Positions 27,308 to 37,146 are shown, counted from the stretch's first letter. The stretch: 64,000 nt of DNA from Vibrionales bacterium SWAT-3 (GCA_000169995.1 AAZW01000004.1:1-64000); one strand, 5' to 3'. The notes: generated by a model from the sequence alone, not told the origin. Translations and numbers: made by a program.

Positions 27308-27383
27308 CCGCTTCATTTCCCCTTGGTGCACCCATCACCAATGAAACAACTGCTCTACTCGGTTTACGCCCACTGTCCCCTCA

Positions 27384-27701
27384 TTATTTCGGCTTTTTAA
27401 TCGATAAAATCAGCTTAATTAACAGCAGCCGCTCTTCACTAGTGAGTAAACGACTGACTGCGGCGACATCTTCAGCCGTCGCATGAGAGGCTCCTACTAT
27501 GTCCAGAACAACATCCAAATCTGTCACTTTTAGCGTTCTGGTTATTGAACGATATTGAGACATCTTAATATCTGCTTCACCGCGTTCGATTCGCTGATAC
27601 GTTTTCAAACTCATACCTGCACTAGCCGCAAGCTTTTCTTGTGATAAATTCGCTCGCTTCCTGCGTTCAATCAGTGCCATGATTATCGGCTCTTGTGACA
27701 T
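27384..27701 (-). CDS. XRE-family HTH regulator, 105 aa
   Basis: Residues 8-62 form a Cro/CI helix-turn-helix: MALIERRKRANLSQEKLAAS then AGMSLKTYQRIERGEADIKM, with the typical SQEKLA and YQRIERGE. The C-terminal half is helical (VAAVSRLLTSEERLLLIKLILSIKKPK) and could dimerise. It diverges from a small unknown gene, 201 bp away, and may control itself or that gene. There is no sign of a toxin partner. Confidence 0.78.
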   Translation of the reverse strand: MSQEPIIMALIERRKRANLSQEKLAASAGMSLKTYQRIERGEADIKMSQYRSITRTLKVTDLDVVLDIVGASHATAEDVAAVSRLLTSEERLLLIKLILSIKKPK

Positions 27702-27902
27702 AGGGCTCTCTCCACTAGACAGTTATGACCTAATTTCAGCAAGAAGCAGACCATATTGACTTGCCCATGTTTACACAAGCCATCAAAGGCATATTATTCG
27801 ATCCTTAAAAAACCTTACGTTTCATAAACCTCAACGCATAGGTCAGTGATATGTATTTAGGCGAATAAACTTGGTTTAACCAAGGATAGGAAATATTAGA
27901 AA

Positions 27903-28229
27903 TTGCAAATTGCGAACAAGAAAGACGTCGAGTTGGAAATTGCGAATCGCTATACATTGGCATTTCCTTGCATTAGTCACGCATTAGAATCAGACAATCC
28001 CCGCCCAGAAATTATTGCAATACAACATAAGCTACTCACGTACAAAGAGGTGTTGCTGCACGGGAACATGTTGGAAGGTAAGGAATTAAAGCAAGCTTTT
28101 TCTGCATTGAACGAAAATGAAAAAGGTGTTGCCCAAGGTGGGATTAAAAGCATCAATGCTGCGATAAAAGAGATGGATGAGATTCTAGATAGATACAGCC
28201 GTAAAGCGATTATCGAGCTGAGTAACTAG
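27903..28229 (+). CDS. Hypothetical protein, 108 aa
   Basis: Apparent TTG start with AGGAAAT upstream at a slightly long spacing; no ATG is available in frame. The protein is mostly helical and charged (KKDVELEIANRYTLAFPCISHALESD ... GKELKQAFSALNENEKGVAQGGIKSINAAIKEMDEILDRY), with no signal or membrane segment. I do not recognise it. It shares a divergent promoter region with the XRE gene. Confidence 0.5.
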   Translation: MQIANKKDVELEIANRYTLAFPCISHALESDNPRPEIIAIQHKLLTYKEVLLHGNMLEGKELKQAFSALNENEKGVAQGGIKSINAAIKEMDEILDRYSRKAIIELSN

Positions 28230-28278
28230 TTCGCCAAGCAACTAGCCAACTGCAAACCTGCAAACCTGCAAAAGTAAA

Positions 28279-28312
28279 AAGTCGACGCTATCCTTAGATA
28301 AAGCGTCGACTT
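28279..28312. terminator. Convergent terminator hairpin
   Basis: AAGTCGACGCT / AGCGTCGACTT is a perfect 11-bp stem between two convergent genes. A5 on the left gives a T-run for the minus-strand protease gene, and TTGTT follows on the plus side. Confidence 0.75.
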
Positions 28313-28330
28313 GTTCAAAACATTGAAGAT

Positions 28331-29392
28331 CTAACGCTTAACTGCTTTTCTAACGCCAGCAATCAACATCAGCATACCTAACAAACCAAATGAAACACTA
28401 CCGCCACTACTACCAGAACCAGTTGACGCACTTGTGCCAGCAACAGCAACTCGTTTTGCCTCTGTCGCGGTAAACTGGACAGTTTCAGTGCTATCAATTA
28501 CCCCGTTAGTTACATCCGTAATCCAATCTTTATAATCATATATCTCTGTAAATACAGATGTTACGCCGATGCCAGCACCGCAAGTAGTCGGCCCAAAACT
28601 CGTTATACTGACCTGTTCATATGTAGAGCCATTTTTCCAAAACACCGGACCACCAGAATCGCCTTGGCATGTACCACCGTATAAGCCATTATTCGGTCCG
28701 TTACCGTTGAAACAAATTTGTTTATCAGTGACTAACGGACCGAAAACAGCTTTACAATTAGGAGTATCAACATATGTCAGGTCAACTTGTTGTAGCAAAG
28801 TGGTGTTATCTTCACCTGATTTTGTATTACCGTGCCCAACTGCAACAAAGTTGTTAGAGATACTCCGATAAGTGTCAAAATCGGGAATTCGAGTTTCGGC
28901 AGATGAACTCAAACCAAGAGATGATTCTAACTTCAAAATAGCGATATCATTCGGCAAAAGATTAGCTTCAAGGTCCGCATAGTCAGTACGATAGTAAACG
29001 TCAGATACTCGAACTTTTTGGACACCACCACTTGGGAATAAAGAGGTATCTTGTAATTGTGGGACAACGACAGTGAATAATTGAGCATCTTCATCATCAT
29101 AGATACAGTGTGCAGCCGTCAGTACATGATAGTTATCTAAAATCGTGGCTCCACAGTATTGTCCTATTGAGTAAACACCATCGTAGTCGATACGATCAAT
29201 AAACAAGCTCGCCATCGAAGGAAAATCAGTTACTGAGGCGTTGCTGCCGTTTACGATATAAGGTGTTACGCCCACGTCAGGAGTACTTTCGATCGTGTTT
29301 TCCATCGCCATAACACTTGATGTACAAATCAATGGCGCTAAAAGCCCTAAAACGGCTTTACGAACTGGACTCATTGTATGATTCACATTCAT
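28331..29392 (-). CDS. Secreted trypsin-like serine protease with GlyGly-CTERM
   Basis: About 353 residues. The start at 29392 (MNVNHTMSPVRKAVLG) is fixed by AAGGAG 7 nt upstream. A signal peptide ends near SSVMA. An activation-like IVNGSNAS precedes the S1 fold. The triad is His in LTAAHC, Asp in LPNDIAIL and Ser in CQGDSGGPV. The C-terminus has a GSGSSGGSVSFGLLG segment, a hydrophobic stretch and a basic end, which is the GlyGly-CTERM signal handled by rhombosortase. V. cholerae VesA/B/C have this design and leave by type II secretion, so an exported or surface-anchored protease is expected. Confidence 0.9.
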   Translation of the reverse strand: MNVNHTMSPVRKAVLGLLAPLICTSSVMAMENTIESTPDVGVTPYIVNGSNASVTDFPSMASLFIDRIDYDGVYSIGQYCGATILDNYHVLTAAHCIYDDEDAQLFTVVVPQLQDTSLFPSGGVQKVRVSDVYYRTDYADLEANLLPNDIAILKLESSLGLSSSAETRIPDFDTYRSISNNFVAVGHGNTKSGEDNTTLLQQVDLTYVDTPNCKAVFGPLVTDKQICFNGNGPNNGLYGGTCQGDSGGPVFWKNGSTYEQVSITSFGPTTCGAGIGVTSVFTEIYDYKDWITDVTNGVIDSTETVQFTATEAKRVAVAGTSASTGSGSSGGSVSFGLLGMLMLIAGVRKAVKR

Positions 29393-29574
29393 AGATAACT
29401 CCTTGTAACCCCTACTACTTATTTGCAATATTGATGAATAGCCACCATAAAACGTCCCAACCTTCAGTATAGTAAGTATTTGTAACGATATTGCCACATC
29501 TCTCATTTTATAAACCAATTTCAAAGTAACAGTTCTTGATGATCGCTTAACAAATCAATACGCGCCAATAAACA

Positions 29575-29625
29575 AAAAAGCCTACTGTTGAGCCCCTCGA
29601 TATAGAGGGGCCAACAATAGGCTTT
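29575..29625 (-). terminator. Terminator of gcvT
   Basis: Long stem: AAAGCCTACTGTTG pairs with CAACAATAGGCTTT with slight mismatch, and GCCCCTC / GAGGGGC forms the top around GATATA. The A-run on the left gives U residues on the minus strand. It is 32 bp past the gcvT stop. Confidence 0.88.
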
Positions 29626-29656
29626 CGTAATACTTGGTGTTTTCTCTTAAAAGAGA

Positions 29657-30790
29657 TTAGCCACGGTAGTAACGTTGAGGTACGAATGGCATTTTTTCTA
29701 CTGTCATTGGTAACTTCTTACCACGAACTTCAGCAAATACTTCTGTACCGATAGCCGCTAGATCAGTGCGCACGTATGCCATTGAAACAGGTTTACCCGC
29801 GTTAGGACCAGCAGTGCCACTCGTTACCACACCTACTTTGTTTCCTTCCGCATCGAACAGTTCAGCACCTTCACGTACAGGCGCTTTAGTTTGACCCACT
29901 AGACCAACACGCTTGCGTTGAACGTCTTTAGTTGCGATTTGTTCAAGGATGATATCAGCACCTGGGAAACCGCCAGCACGCTCACCGTCAGTACGACGCA
30001 CTTTTTGAATACCCCATAGAAGGCTAGCTTCTACTGGAGTCGTTGTTGTATCTAAGTCGTGACCGTATAGGCATAGGCCACACTCAAGACGAAGTGAATC
30101 ACGTGCACCAAGGCCAATCCACTCTACTTCAGCTTCTACCGTTAGTTTACGCGCTAGTGCTTCAGCGTGATCGTTCGGTACTGAGATTTCATAACCATCT
30201 TCACCGGTATAACCACTGCGGCTCACGATGCACTCTACGCCGTCGATATCGACTTTTTGAACATCCATGAACAGCATGTCTGCAACGCTTGGTTGGAAAC
30301 GAGCAAGAACTTCAGACGCTTTAGGGCCTTGAAGTGCTAATAGAGCGCGGTCGTCAATCACTTCCATTTCTACATCTGCAGGAAGGTGAGCCGTTAGGTG
30401 GTCGATATCTTGTGTTTTACACGCCGCGTTCACAACGACAAATAGGTGATCGCCAAGGTTAGCAACCATAAGATCATCCATGATGCCGCCCTGTTCATTA
30501 GTAAAGAACGCGTAGCGCTGCTTACCAGAAGGCAGGTCGATAATATCTACTGGAACCAGAGATTCTAAAACAGCGGCTGCATTTTCACCGTGTAGACGCA
30601 GTTGCCCCATGTGAGAAACATCAAAAAGACCAGCAGCGTCACGAGTGTGTAAGTGCTCTTTCTTTACACCTAGTGGATACTGAACTGGCATTTCGTAGCC
30701 AGCAAAAGGAACCATTTTTGCACCGACTTCAACGTGAAGCGCATGCAGAGGTGTTTTTAGTAGGTCTTGATTAGCGTGTTCTTGAGTCAT
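29657..30790 (-). CDS. gcvT: Aminomethyltransferase, glycine cleavage T protein
   Basis: About 377 residues. The start is at 30790 (MTQEHANQDLLKTPLHALH) with GGAGAA 6 nt upstream; an earlier in-frame ATG lacks this. It transfers the methylene of the aminomethyl-lipoyl arm on GcvH to THF, releasing ammonia. Family blocks: GAKMVPFAGYEMPVQYP, AGLFDVSHMGQ, GIMDDLMVAN, SRSGYTGEDGYEI, GLGARDSLRLECGLCLYGHD and SGTAGPNAGKPVSMAYV. The Asp in GARDSLRLE is the folate-site residue. It is oriented opposite to glyA-gcvHP and separated from it by an XRE-cupin gene. Confidence 0.95.
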   Translation of the reverse strand: MTQEHANQDLLKTPLHALHVEVGAKMVPFAGYEMPVQYPLGVKKEHLHTRDAAGLFDVSHMGQLRLHGENAAAVLESLVPVDIIDLPSGKQRYAFFTNEQGGIMDDLMVANLGDHLFVVVNAACKTQDIDHLTAHLPADVEMEVIDDRALLALQGPKASEVLARFQPSVADMLFMDVQKVDIDGVECIVSRSGYTGEDGYEISVPNDHAEALARKLTVEAEVEWIGLGARDSLRLECGLCLYGHDLDTTTTPVEASLLWGIQKVRRTDGERAGGFPGADIILEQIATKDVQRKRVGLVGQTKAPVREGAELFDAEGNKVGVVTSGTAGPNAGKPVSMAYVRTDLAAIGTEVFAEVRGKKLPMTVEKMPFVPQRYYRG

Positions 30791-30860
30791 TTTATTCTCC
30801 ATGAAGCGTTGCAGGCTTTCCAAATCGAATCTGCCGCTTATATCTCTATTTAGAGTCGCC

Positions 30861-30889
30861 TCTAACGATATGGGTTAACGTTAGAAACA
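30861..30889. promoter_or_regulatory. Dyad / direct-repeat element in the gcvT upstream region
   Basis: TCTAACG (30861-30867) and CGTTAGA (30879-30885) form an inverted repeat. The right half, AACGTTAGAAACA (30877-30889), recurs exactly at 31178-31190, about 300 bp further upstream. This repeated unit is a candidate operator for a glycine-system regulator such as the adjacent XRE-cupin protein. The pattern is seen; the binder is a guess. Confidence 0.4.
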
Positions 30890-31130
30890 GTAGATAGTAA
30901 AAAGTGATGTCTTCTATATAGGCTTTTATTACTAGCGATATAAAAAGAGGCTTCTGTATAAAAGCTATACGACTCACTTTCTAAGAATTCACTTCAGTAA
31001 ACTTCAATCAACATGAGTAAACCGTGTTCACTATAGTAAACAAGCCTGAGTCAGTTTTACACCCTTAACAAGATTAAAACAGCTCAAAATGTGACATTTA
31101 ACAATTTAAAAACAATTTCAATCGCATAAA

Positions 31131-31168
31131 AAAACGCGATATTGATGCTTTTCACACCAACATCGCGT
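31131..31168 (-). terminator. Rho-independent terminator / possible attenuator, XRE-cupin to gcvT
   Basis: On the minus strand ACGCGATGTTGGTG pairs over 14 bp with CATCAATATCGCGT (two G-U pairs), loop TGAAAAG, followed by seven T. It lies past the XRE-cupin stop and 340 bp before gcvT. It ends the regulator transcript, or attenuates gcvT if a promoter lies upstream. Confidence 0.8.
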
Positions 31169-31191
31169 CTTTTGGCAAACGTTAGAAACAA

Positions 31192-31207
31192 AAGCAAACG
31201 TTTGCAT
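31192..31207. promoter_or_regulatory. PurR-type box between the XRE-cupin gene and gcvT
   Basis: AAGCAAACGTTTGCAT is a near-perfect palindrome matching the PurR core GCAAACGTTTGC exactly. It sits just after the regulator gene and upstream of the terminator hairpin on the minus strand. It could repress a gcvT promoter located here. Confidence 0.7.
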
Positions 31208-31236
31208 TCACTATAAGAAATTCTAACTTTGTTAAC

Positions 31237-31860
31237 TTATTTTGCAGTCACCCACAAAATCAGTGCATCTTCTGTACTAGTAGAAATCAACATATGGCCC
31301 ATGTTGGCGTCGTAATACATGCTGTCACCTTCGCTCATGGGTACCGGCTCATAGAATTCTGAGTAGAACATCACATCACCAGAGATCACCATCAAGAACT
31401 CTTCACCATCGTGACGAACCCAATCATTATACTCTTCAAAGGTGCGTGCTCTCACTCGGCTCTTGAACGGCATCATCTTCTTATTCGAAAGTTCTGTCGC
31501 CAGCAGTTCATGCTCGTAAGTCGGAGTTGGGTGAGGTTTACCCTGGCCTGCTTTAGTTAAGTCACGACGTCCTGTGGCAACTTTTTTTCTTGGCGGTTCA
31601 AAGAGTTGTGGCATATCGATTTGCAAACCCATAGCCAACTTCTGCATCGCTTGGAACGTCGGTGAGATTTGTTCGTTCTCAATTTTACTCAGCGTAGAAC
31701 GTGCCAAACCAGTGCGTTGGCTCGCCTCTTCTAACGTAATGCCCAGCTTGCTGCGGATATCTTTAATACGCTGGCCGAGCTTAAGTGGTTCGATATTCTG
31801 ATCTAACGTCTCTTTCGCCAAAGTCAAAGATGGGTATTCATCATAAATGTCTTCTGACAT
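31237..31860 (-). CDS. XRE-cupin transcriptional regulator in the gcv cluster
   Basis: A 207-residue regulator. An N-terminal HTH_3 domain (LGQRIKDIRSKLGITLEEAS then QRTGLARSTLSKIENEQISP) is followed by a linker and a C-terminal cupin_2 barrel (YNDWVRHDGEEFLMVISGDV; EPVPMSEGDSMYYDANMGHM). GAGGGA precedes the ATG. Position between gcvT and glyA-gcvHP, diverging from the latter, strongly suggests it controls glycine catabolism with a small ligand bound by the cupin. The same gene order is recalled from other vibrios. Ligand identity (glycine or derivative) is inference. Confidence 0.85.
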   Translation of the reverse strand: MSEDIYDEYPSLTLAKETLDQNIEPLKLGQRIKDIRSKLGITLEEASQRTGLARSTLSKIENEQISPTFQAMQKLAMGLQIDMPQLFEPPRKKVATGRRDLTKAGQGKPHPTPTYEHELLATELSNKKMMPFKSRVRARTFEEYNDWVRHDGEEFLMVISGDVMFYSEFYEPVPMSEGDSMYYDANMGHMLISTSTEDALILWVTAK

Positions 31861-32210
31861 AGGTCCCTCATTTATTTCTTACTTCCTGTCTATTGATTTC
31901 ATTGTTGCATGAAGCGCTTTGTTGATTAAAGAGCACACAGGGAAATAAAGCGTGCTCCCTGTAGCAAAACGAGAAAAACTGTTTCCTATTGGAAATTTTT
32001 GTTGAAAATTGATTTTATCGGAGCTATGTTATCGACTTGTTAGATGAAGAGATGATACTTCAGCTTGCAGCAAGTGATAGATTTAACATTTGTAAGAGCT
32101 GTTTTTTACCCGAAATTTTTGGGAACCAATTCGTGCTGCATTGACCCTACAACGATCGCTTTGACGCTATGGTCGTATAAATAAGAAGCAACGCACTATT
32201 TATACACCTA
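31861..32210. other. Divergent regulatory region, XRE-cupin / glyA
   Basis: A 440-bp gap with no reading frame I can support. It has several A/T tracts and the sequence ACAGGGA...GCTCCCTGT (short inverted repeat near 31940-31960). I searched for glycine-riboswitch core motifs on both strands and saw none. Confidence 0.4.
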
Positions 32211-32230
32211 TATAATGCAAACGATACCGA
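32211..32230 (+). promoter_or_regulatory. -10 element with degenerate PurR box, glyA promoter
   Basis: TATAAT at 32211-32216 overlaps ATGCAAACGATACCGA (32215-32230), which keeps the GCAAACG half of a PurR operator and is degenerate in the second half. E. coli glyA is a PurR target, so this is plausible. No good -35 is visible, suggesting an activated promoter. Confidence 0.45.
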
Positions 32231-32300
32231 TGCAGAAATCAACGTAAGACCTAATGGACTATAAAAACAATCACCATTAGCTTAATGAAAGGTCTCGACA

Positions 32301-33593
32301 ATGAACGCTTATCAAAACCATAGCTTAGACAGTTTTTTCTCTACGAACCTATCTGCGACTGACGACGCAGTATTTGCTGGAATCCAAGCAGAAAACACTC
32401 GTCAAAACGAACAAATAGAACTTATTGCTTCTGAGAACATCGTTTCTAAAGCAGTAATGCAAGCTCAAGGCACTTGCCTTACCAACAAATACGCAGAAGG
32501 CTACCCAGGTCGTCGTTACTACGGTGGTTGTGAGCACGTAGATACAGTAGAAGCTATCGCTATTGAACGCGCTAAACAGCTATTCAAGTGTGAATACGCG
32601 AACGTACAACCTCACTCAGGGGCTCAAGCGAACGGCGCAGTTAAACTTGCTCTACTTCAACCTGGCGACACTATCCTAGGTATGTCTCTTGACGCAGGTG
32701 GTCACCTTACACACGGTGCACGCCCTGCGCTTTCAGGCAAATGGTTCAACGCAGTTCAATACGGCGTAGACCGCGACACTCTTGAAATCGATTACGAAGC
32801 GGTACGCGCTCTCGCTATCGAATGTCAACCTAAAATGATTATTGCAGGTGGTAGTGCTATCCCACGCGTTATCGACTTCGCTAAATTCCGCGAAATCGCT
32901 GACGAAGTTGGCGCTATCCTAATGGTAGATATGGCACACATCGCGGGTCTTATCGCGACAGGTGCACACCCTAGCCCACTACCACACGCACACGTTGTAA
33001 CGACAACGACACACAAAACACTTCGTGGCCCACGCGGCGGTATGATTCTGACCAACCACGAAGACATCAATAAAAAAATCAACTCTGCAGTGTTCCCAGG
33101 CCTACAAGGCGGCCCACTAATGCACGTAATTGCGGCTAAAGCTGTCGCATTTGGCGAAGCACTTGGCCCAGAATTTAATACTTATATTAATTCAGTGATC
33201 GATAACGCAAAAGTTCTTGCTGAAGTGTTGCAAACTCGCGGTTGTGACATTGTGACTGGCGGAACTGACACGCACCTAATGCTGGTTGACCTTCGTCCTA
33301 AGGGATTGAAAGGTAACGTAACTGAAGAAGCGTTAGAGCGTGCTGGGATCACATGTAACAAAAATGGCATACCATTCGACTCAGAGAAGCCTATGATTAC
33401 TTCGGGTATTCGTTTAGGTACGCCAGCTGGAACCAGTCGTGGTTTTGGCACTGAAGAATTCAAACTTATCGGTGAATGGATCGGTGATGTTCTTGATGGC
33501 TTAGTTGAAAGCCCTGAAGGCAACGCTGAAGTTGAGCAACGTGTTCGCAAGCAAGTTAAAGAGCTTTGCAAACGCTTCCCTCTTTACCGTTAA
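32301..33593 (+). CDS. glyA: Serine hydroxymethyltransferase
   Basis: A 430-residue PLP enzyme interconverting serine and glycine with THF. The PLP lysine is Lys239 in [19 protein letters not shown]. Other blocks: [32 protein letters not shown] form ([17 protein letters not shown]), [19 protein letters not shown] and [14 protein letters not shown]. Clustering with gcvH and gcvP suggests this copy is dedicated to glycine use; vibrios usually have another glyA elsewhere. It is 51 bp upstream of gcvH on the same strand. Confidence 0.95.
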   Translation: MNAYQNHSLDSFFSTNLSATDDAVFAGIQAENTRQNEQIELIASENIVSKAVMQAQGTCLTNKYAEGYPGRRYYGGCEHVDTVEAIAIERAKQLFKCEYANVQPHSGAQANGAVKLALLQPGDTILGMSLDAGGHLTHGARPALSGKWFNAVQYGVDRDTLEIDYEAVRALAIECQPKMIIAGGSAIPRVIDFAKFREIADEVGAILMVDMAHIAGLIATGAHPSPLPHAHVVTTTTHKTLRGPRGGMILTNHEDINKKINSAVFPGLQGGPLMHVIAAKAVAFGEALGPEFNTYINSVIDNAKVLAEVLQTRGCDIVTGGTDTHLMLVDLRPKGLKGNVTEEALERAGITCNKNGIPFDSEKPMITSGIRLGTPAGTSRGFGTEEFKLIGEWIGDVLDGLVESPEGNAEVEQRVRKQVKELCKRFPLYR

Positions 33594-33644
33594 TCCGTTT
33601 TTAAGATTTAAATTAAAACCTCATAAATTTTTGGAGAATAAGCA

Positions 33645-34025
33645 ATGGACAATACACTTAAGTTTGCAGACAGCCACGAGTGGGTAAAAGACAACGGTGA
33701 TGGTACTGTAACTATCGGTATTTCTGAGCACGCTCAAGAGATGCTAGGTGACGTTGTGTTTGTTGACCTGCCTGAAACTGAAGACGAAATTGAAGCTGGC
33801 GAAAGCTTCTCTCTAGTTGAGTCAGTTAAAGCTGCTTCTGATATCTACGCGCCAATCTCTGGTGAAATCGTAGAAATCAACGAAGAACTAGAAGATAGCC
33901 CAGAGCTAATCAACGAAGAACCTTATGAAGGTGGTTGGATTGTTAAAGTGAAGATGTCTGATGCGTCTGAACTAGACAACCTTAAAGATGCGGAAGAATA
34001 CCTAAGCTCTATCGAAGAAGACTAA
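33645..34025 (+). CDS. gcvH: Glycine cleavage H protein
   Basis: A 126-residue lipoyl carrier. The lipoylated residue is Lys62 in [14 protein letters not shown]. The start has GGAGAA upstream. It shuttles the aminomethyl group from GcvP to GcvT. It is acidic and of normal length. A hairpin separates it from gcvP. Confidence 0.96.
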   Translation: MDNTLKFADSHEWVKDNGDGTVTIGISEHAQEMLGDVVFVDLPETEDEIEAGESFSLVESVKAASDIYAPISGEIVEINEELEDSPELINEEPYEGGWIVKVKMSDASELDNLKDAEEYLSSIEED

Positions 34026-34045
34026 TAGGTAACCTCATTACGATA

Positions 34046-34067
34046 AAGCTGCTCTTGTGAGCAGCTT
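34046..34067 (+). terminator. Intercistronic hairpin gcvH-gcvP
   Basis: AAGCTGCTC-TTGT-GAGCAGCTT is a perfect 9-bp stem followed by AATTTT. It looks like a leaky terminator or processing/stability element, which would favour more GcvH than GcvP, in line with the carrier being needed in excess. Confidence 0.55.
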
Positions 34068-34115
34068 AATTTTAGGGGCTAGCTCACGGCTCCAGAGAGA
34101 AAGTAGAACGATATC

Positions 34116-36995
34116 ATGACTGAATTACTTCAAAGCCAATTACTGAAAGACTTTGGTACACAAAACGAGTTTGTTGCTCGTCATAACGGCCCAAATAAAG
34201 CAGACCAGCAAAAAATGCTTGAAGCGATCAAGGCAACTAGCCTAGACGCACTGATCGACGAAACGGTTCCTGCACAAATCCGTCTTGAAAAGCCAATGAC
34301 ACTTGCTGCGCCACTGAGCGAAATGGACATGCTGACCTCTCTTAAAGAGATCGCTAACCTAAACCAAGTGAAACGTACTTTCATTGGTCAAGGCTACTAC
34401 AACACATTTACTCCAAACGTTATTCTACGTAACGTTTTAGAGAACCCAGGATGGTACACAGCTTACACACCATACCAACCAGAGATCTCTCAAGGTCGCC
34501 TTGAATCTCTGCTTAACTACCAACAAATGGTCATGGACCTTACAGGTATGGAAATCGCGAACGCGTCTCTTCTTGATGAAGCGACAGCGGCTGGCGAAGC
34601 AATGACACTGTGTAAGCGTGCTGGTAAAAGCAAGAGCAAAGTATTCTTCGTTGCTGACGATGTTCACCCTCAAACACTAGAAGTTGTTAAAACGCGTGCT
34701 GAGTACATCGGTTTTGAAGTAATGGTTGGCGCTCTTGAAACACTTCCAGAGCAAGACGTATTTGGTGCGTTAGTTCAATACCCTGGCACAACAGGCGAAG
34801 TTCGTGACCTGACAGACATCATTGCGAAAGCTCAAGCTAACAAAACACTAGTTACAGTTGCTACTGACCTACTTGCTTCTGCTTTACTTAAGCCTGCGGG
34901 TGAAATGGGCGCAGACGTAGTAATCGGTTCAGCGCAACGTTTCGGCGTTCCTATGGGTTACGGCGGTCCACACGCTGCATTCATGGGTACTCGTGAAAAG
35001 CATAAGCGTACAATGCCAGGTCGTGTAATCGGTGTTTCGATCGATACGCACGGTAACCAAGCGCTACGTATGGCGATGCAAACTCGTGAGCAACACATCC
35101 GCCGCGAAAAAGCGACATCGAACATCTGTACAGCTCAAGCACTTCTAGCAAACATGGCGTCTTTCTATGCGGTTTACCACGGTGCAGAAGGCCTACGTAC
35201 TATTGCTCGTCGTACACACCACATGACAGCTATCCTAGCCGCTGGCCTGACTAAAGCAGGTTACGAGCTAACGAATAACAGCTTCTTCGATACCATCACA
35301 ATCAACTCTGAAGAGAAGACAGATGCACTGTACGCGAAAGCGCAAGCAGCAGACATTAACTTACGTCTACTTCCAGGTAAGATCGGTATCAGCTTAGACG
35401 AAACAACTACTGTAGATGATGTGAATGCTCTATTCGCTATCTTCGACGTAAGAGAAGACGTTCAAGCACTTTCTTCTGACATTGCATCAAACGAGTTTGC
35501 AGCAATTCCAGAAAACTGCCGTCGTGAGTCTGAGTTCCTAACTCACCCTGTATTCAACACGCACCACAGCGAAACGCAAATGATGCGTTATCTAAAACAG
35601 CTTGAGAACAAAGACTTCTCACTAACGCACGGCATGATCCCACTGGGCAGCTGTACGATGAAGTTGAACGCTGCTGCTGAGATGATCCCAGTGACATGGC
35701 CTGAGTTTGGTTCTATTCACCCATTCGCACCTCTAGAGCAAGCGGCTGGTTACACAGCACTAGCGAAAGATCTTAAAGAGAAGCTATGCGAAATCACCGG
35801 TTACGACGATTTCTCACTACAGCCTAACTCGGGAGCATCTGGCGAATACGCAGGTCTAATCGCGATTCAACGTTACCACGCAAGCCGCGGTGAAGCTCAC
35901 CGTAACGTTTGTCTGATCCCAAGCTCTGCGCACGGTACTAACCCTGCAACAGCATCTATGGTTTCAATGAAGGTAGTGGTTGTTAAGTGTGATGAAGATG
36001 GCAACATCGACATGACAGACCTAGCAGCGAAAATCGAGAAGCACAAAGAAAACCTATCAAGCATCATGATCACTTACCCTTCTACGCACGGCGTATACGA
36101 AGAGCAAGTGAAAGAAGTGTGTGAACAAGTACACGCAGCGGGCGGTCAGGTTTACCTAGACGGCGCGAACATGAACGCTCAAGTAGGTCTAACTTCACCT
36201 GGCTTCATCGGTTCAGACGTATCTCACTTGAACCTACACAAAACATTCTGTATCCCACACGGTGGTGGCGGTCCGGGTATGGGTCCTATCGGTGTTAAAT
36301 CGCACCTAGCACCTTTCCTACCAGGTCACATCGAAAACGGTGTACAAGGTTCTGATTACGCGGTATCAGCAGCAGATTTAGGCAGTGCTTCAATCCTACC
36401 TATCTCTTGGGCTTACATCGCAATGATGGGCGAACCTGGCCTAACTGACGCAACGAAAGTAGCGATTCTGAACGCGAACTACGTGATGGAAAAACTACGT
36501 CCTCACTACCCTGTTCTTTACCGTGGCACTAACGGCCGCGTAGCGCACGAATGTATTATCGATATTCGTCCACTTAAAGAAGACACAGGCATTAGCGAAG
36601 AAGATATTGCTAAGCGTCTAATGGACTTCGGTTTCCACGCGCCTACAATGTCTTTCCCTGTAGCTGGTACACTAATGGTAGAGCCAACTGAATCAGAAGA
36701 TTTAGAAGAGCTAGACCGTTTCTGTGAAGCGATGATCGCAATCCGTAACGAAATGGCAGCTGTTAAAGCGGGTGAATGGCCACTAGACAACAACCCTCTA
36801 GTGAACGCACCGCACACACAAGTTGACCTAGCTGGTGCAGAATGGGATCGTCCTTACTCTCGTGAACTTGGTTGTTTCCCATCGAAAGCAACGAAGAACT
36901 CGAAGTACTGGCCAACTGTTAACCGTGTAGACAACGTATACGGCGACCGTAACCTAATCTGCTCTTGCCCAAGCATCGATAACTACGAAGACTAA
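34116..36995 (+). CDS. gcvP: Glycine dehydrogenase (decarboxylating), P protein
   Basis: A 959-residue fused P protein (both GcvPA- and GcvPB-like halves). The PLP lysine is Lys709 in [20 protein letters not shown]. The glycine-rich block after it, the GSCTMKLNA motif and the [11 protein letters not shown] end region are typical. It decarboxylates glycine and loads the aminomethyl group on GcvH. It is the last gene of glyA-gcvH-gcvP, with a strong terminator. Codon use is biased to the preferred set, suggesting high expression. Confidence 0.96.
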   Translation: MTELLQSQLLKDFGTQNEFVARHNGPNKADQQKMLEAIKATSLDALIDETVPAQIRLEKPMTLAAPLSEMDMLTSLKEIANLNQVKRTFIGQGYYNTFTPNVILRNVLENPGWYTAYTPYQPEISQGRLESLLNYQQMVMDLTGMEIANASLLDEATAAGEAMTLCKRAGKSKSKVFFVADDVHPQTLEVVKTRAEYIGFEVMVGALETLPEQDVFGALVQYPGTTGEVRDLTDIIAKAQANKTLVTVATDLLASALLKPAGEMGADVVIGSAQRFGVPMGYGGPHAAFMGTREKHKRTMPGRVIGVSIDTHGNQALRMAMQTREQHIRREKATSNICTAQALLANMASFYAVYHGAEGLRTIARRTHHMTAILAAGLTKAGYELTNNSFFDTITINSEEKTDALYAKAQAADINLRLLPGKIGISLDETTTVDDVNALFAIFDVREDVQALSSDIASNEFAAIPENCRRESEFLTHPVFNTHHSETQMMRYLKQLENKDFSLTHGMIPLGSCTMKLNAAAEMIPVTWPEFGSIHPFAPLEQAAGYTALAKDLKEKLCEITGYDDFSLQPNSGASGEYAGLIAIQRYHASRGEAHRNVCLIPSSAHGTNPATASMVSMKVVVVKCDEDGNIDMTDLAAKIEKHKENLSSIMITYPSTHGVYEEQVKEVCEQVHAAGGQVYLDGANMNAQVGLTSPGFIGSDVSHLNLHKTFCIPHGGGGPGMGPIGVKSHLAPFLPGHIENGVQGSDYAVSAADLGSASILPISWAYIAMMGEPGLTDATKVAILNANYVMEKLRPHYPVLYRGTNGRVAHECIIDIRPLKEDTGISEEDIAKRLMDFGFHAPTMSFPVAGTLMVEPTESEDLEELDRFCEAMIAIRNEMAAVKAGEWPLDNNPLVNAPHTQVDLAGAEWDRPYSRELGCFPSKATKNSKYWPTVNRVDNVYGDRNLICSCPSIDNYED

Positions 36996-37026
36996 TTCGT
37001 AGCGGCGCTAAGCAGCAAAACATAAC

Positions 37027-37055
37027 AAAAGGCGAACCAAACGGTTCGCCTTTTT
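37027..37055 (+). terminator. Rho-independent terminator after gcvP
   Basis: AAAAGGCGAACC-AAAC-GGTTCGCCTTTTT, a 12-bp stem and T-run, about 30 bp past the stop. Confidence 0.92.
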
Positions 37056-37085
37056 GTTGTCTGAAATTCAAGGTCCACAAATGCA

Positions 37086-37116
37086 TTGACCTTACCGTAA
37101 GGGAAAGGTTTAAGGT
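37086..37116 (+). promoter_or_regulatory. MerR/CueR-type promoter
   Basis: TTGACC (-35, 37086-37091) and TAAGGT (-10, 37111-37116) are separated by exactly 19 bp, the stretched spacing of MerR-controlled promoters. Centred in the spacer is ACCTTACC-GTAAG-GGAAAGGT (37089-37109), an 8-5-8 dyad with one mismatch. This is the layout of E. coli PcopA (ACCTTCCC-CTTGC-TGGAAGGT, 19-bp spacer). A CueR-like metal sensor is the best candidate to act here. Confidence 0.75.
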
Positions 37117-37146
37117 GAAATGAATCCAACGATGAATGAGGAAACG

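Noticed and set aside
27384-28229. Toxin-antitoxin pair (XRE plus small protein)
   Set aside because: The genes are divergent rather than co-directional and the small protein has no toxin motif.
30824-32300. Glycine riboswitch beside gcvT or glyA
   Set aside because: Searched both strands of both upstream regions by eye for the aptamer core motifs and saw none. Only repeats, PurR-type boxes and a terminator are present.
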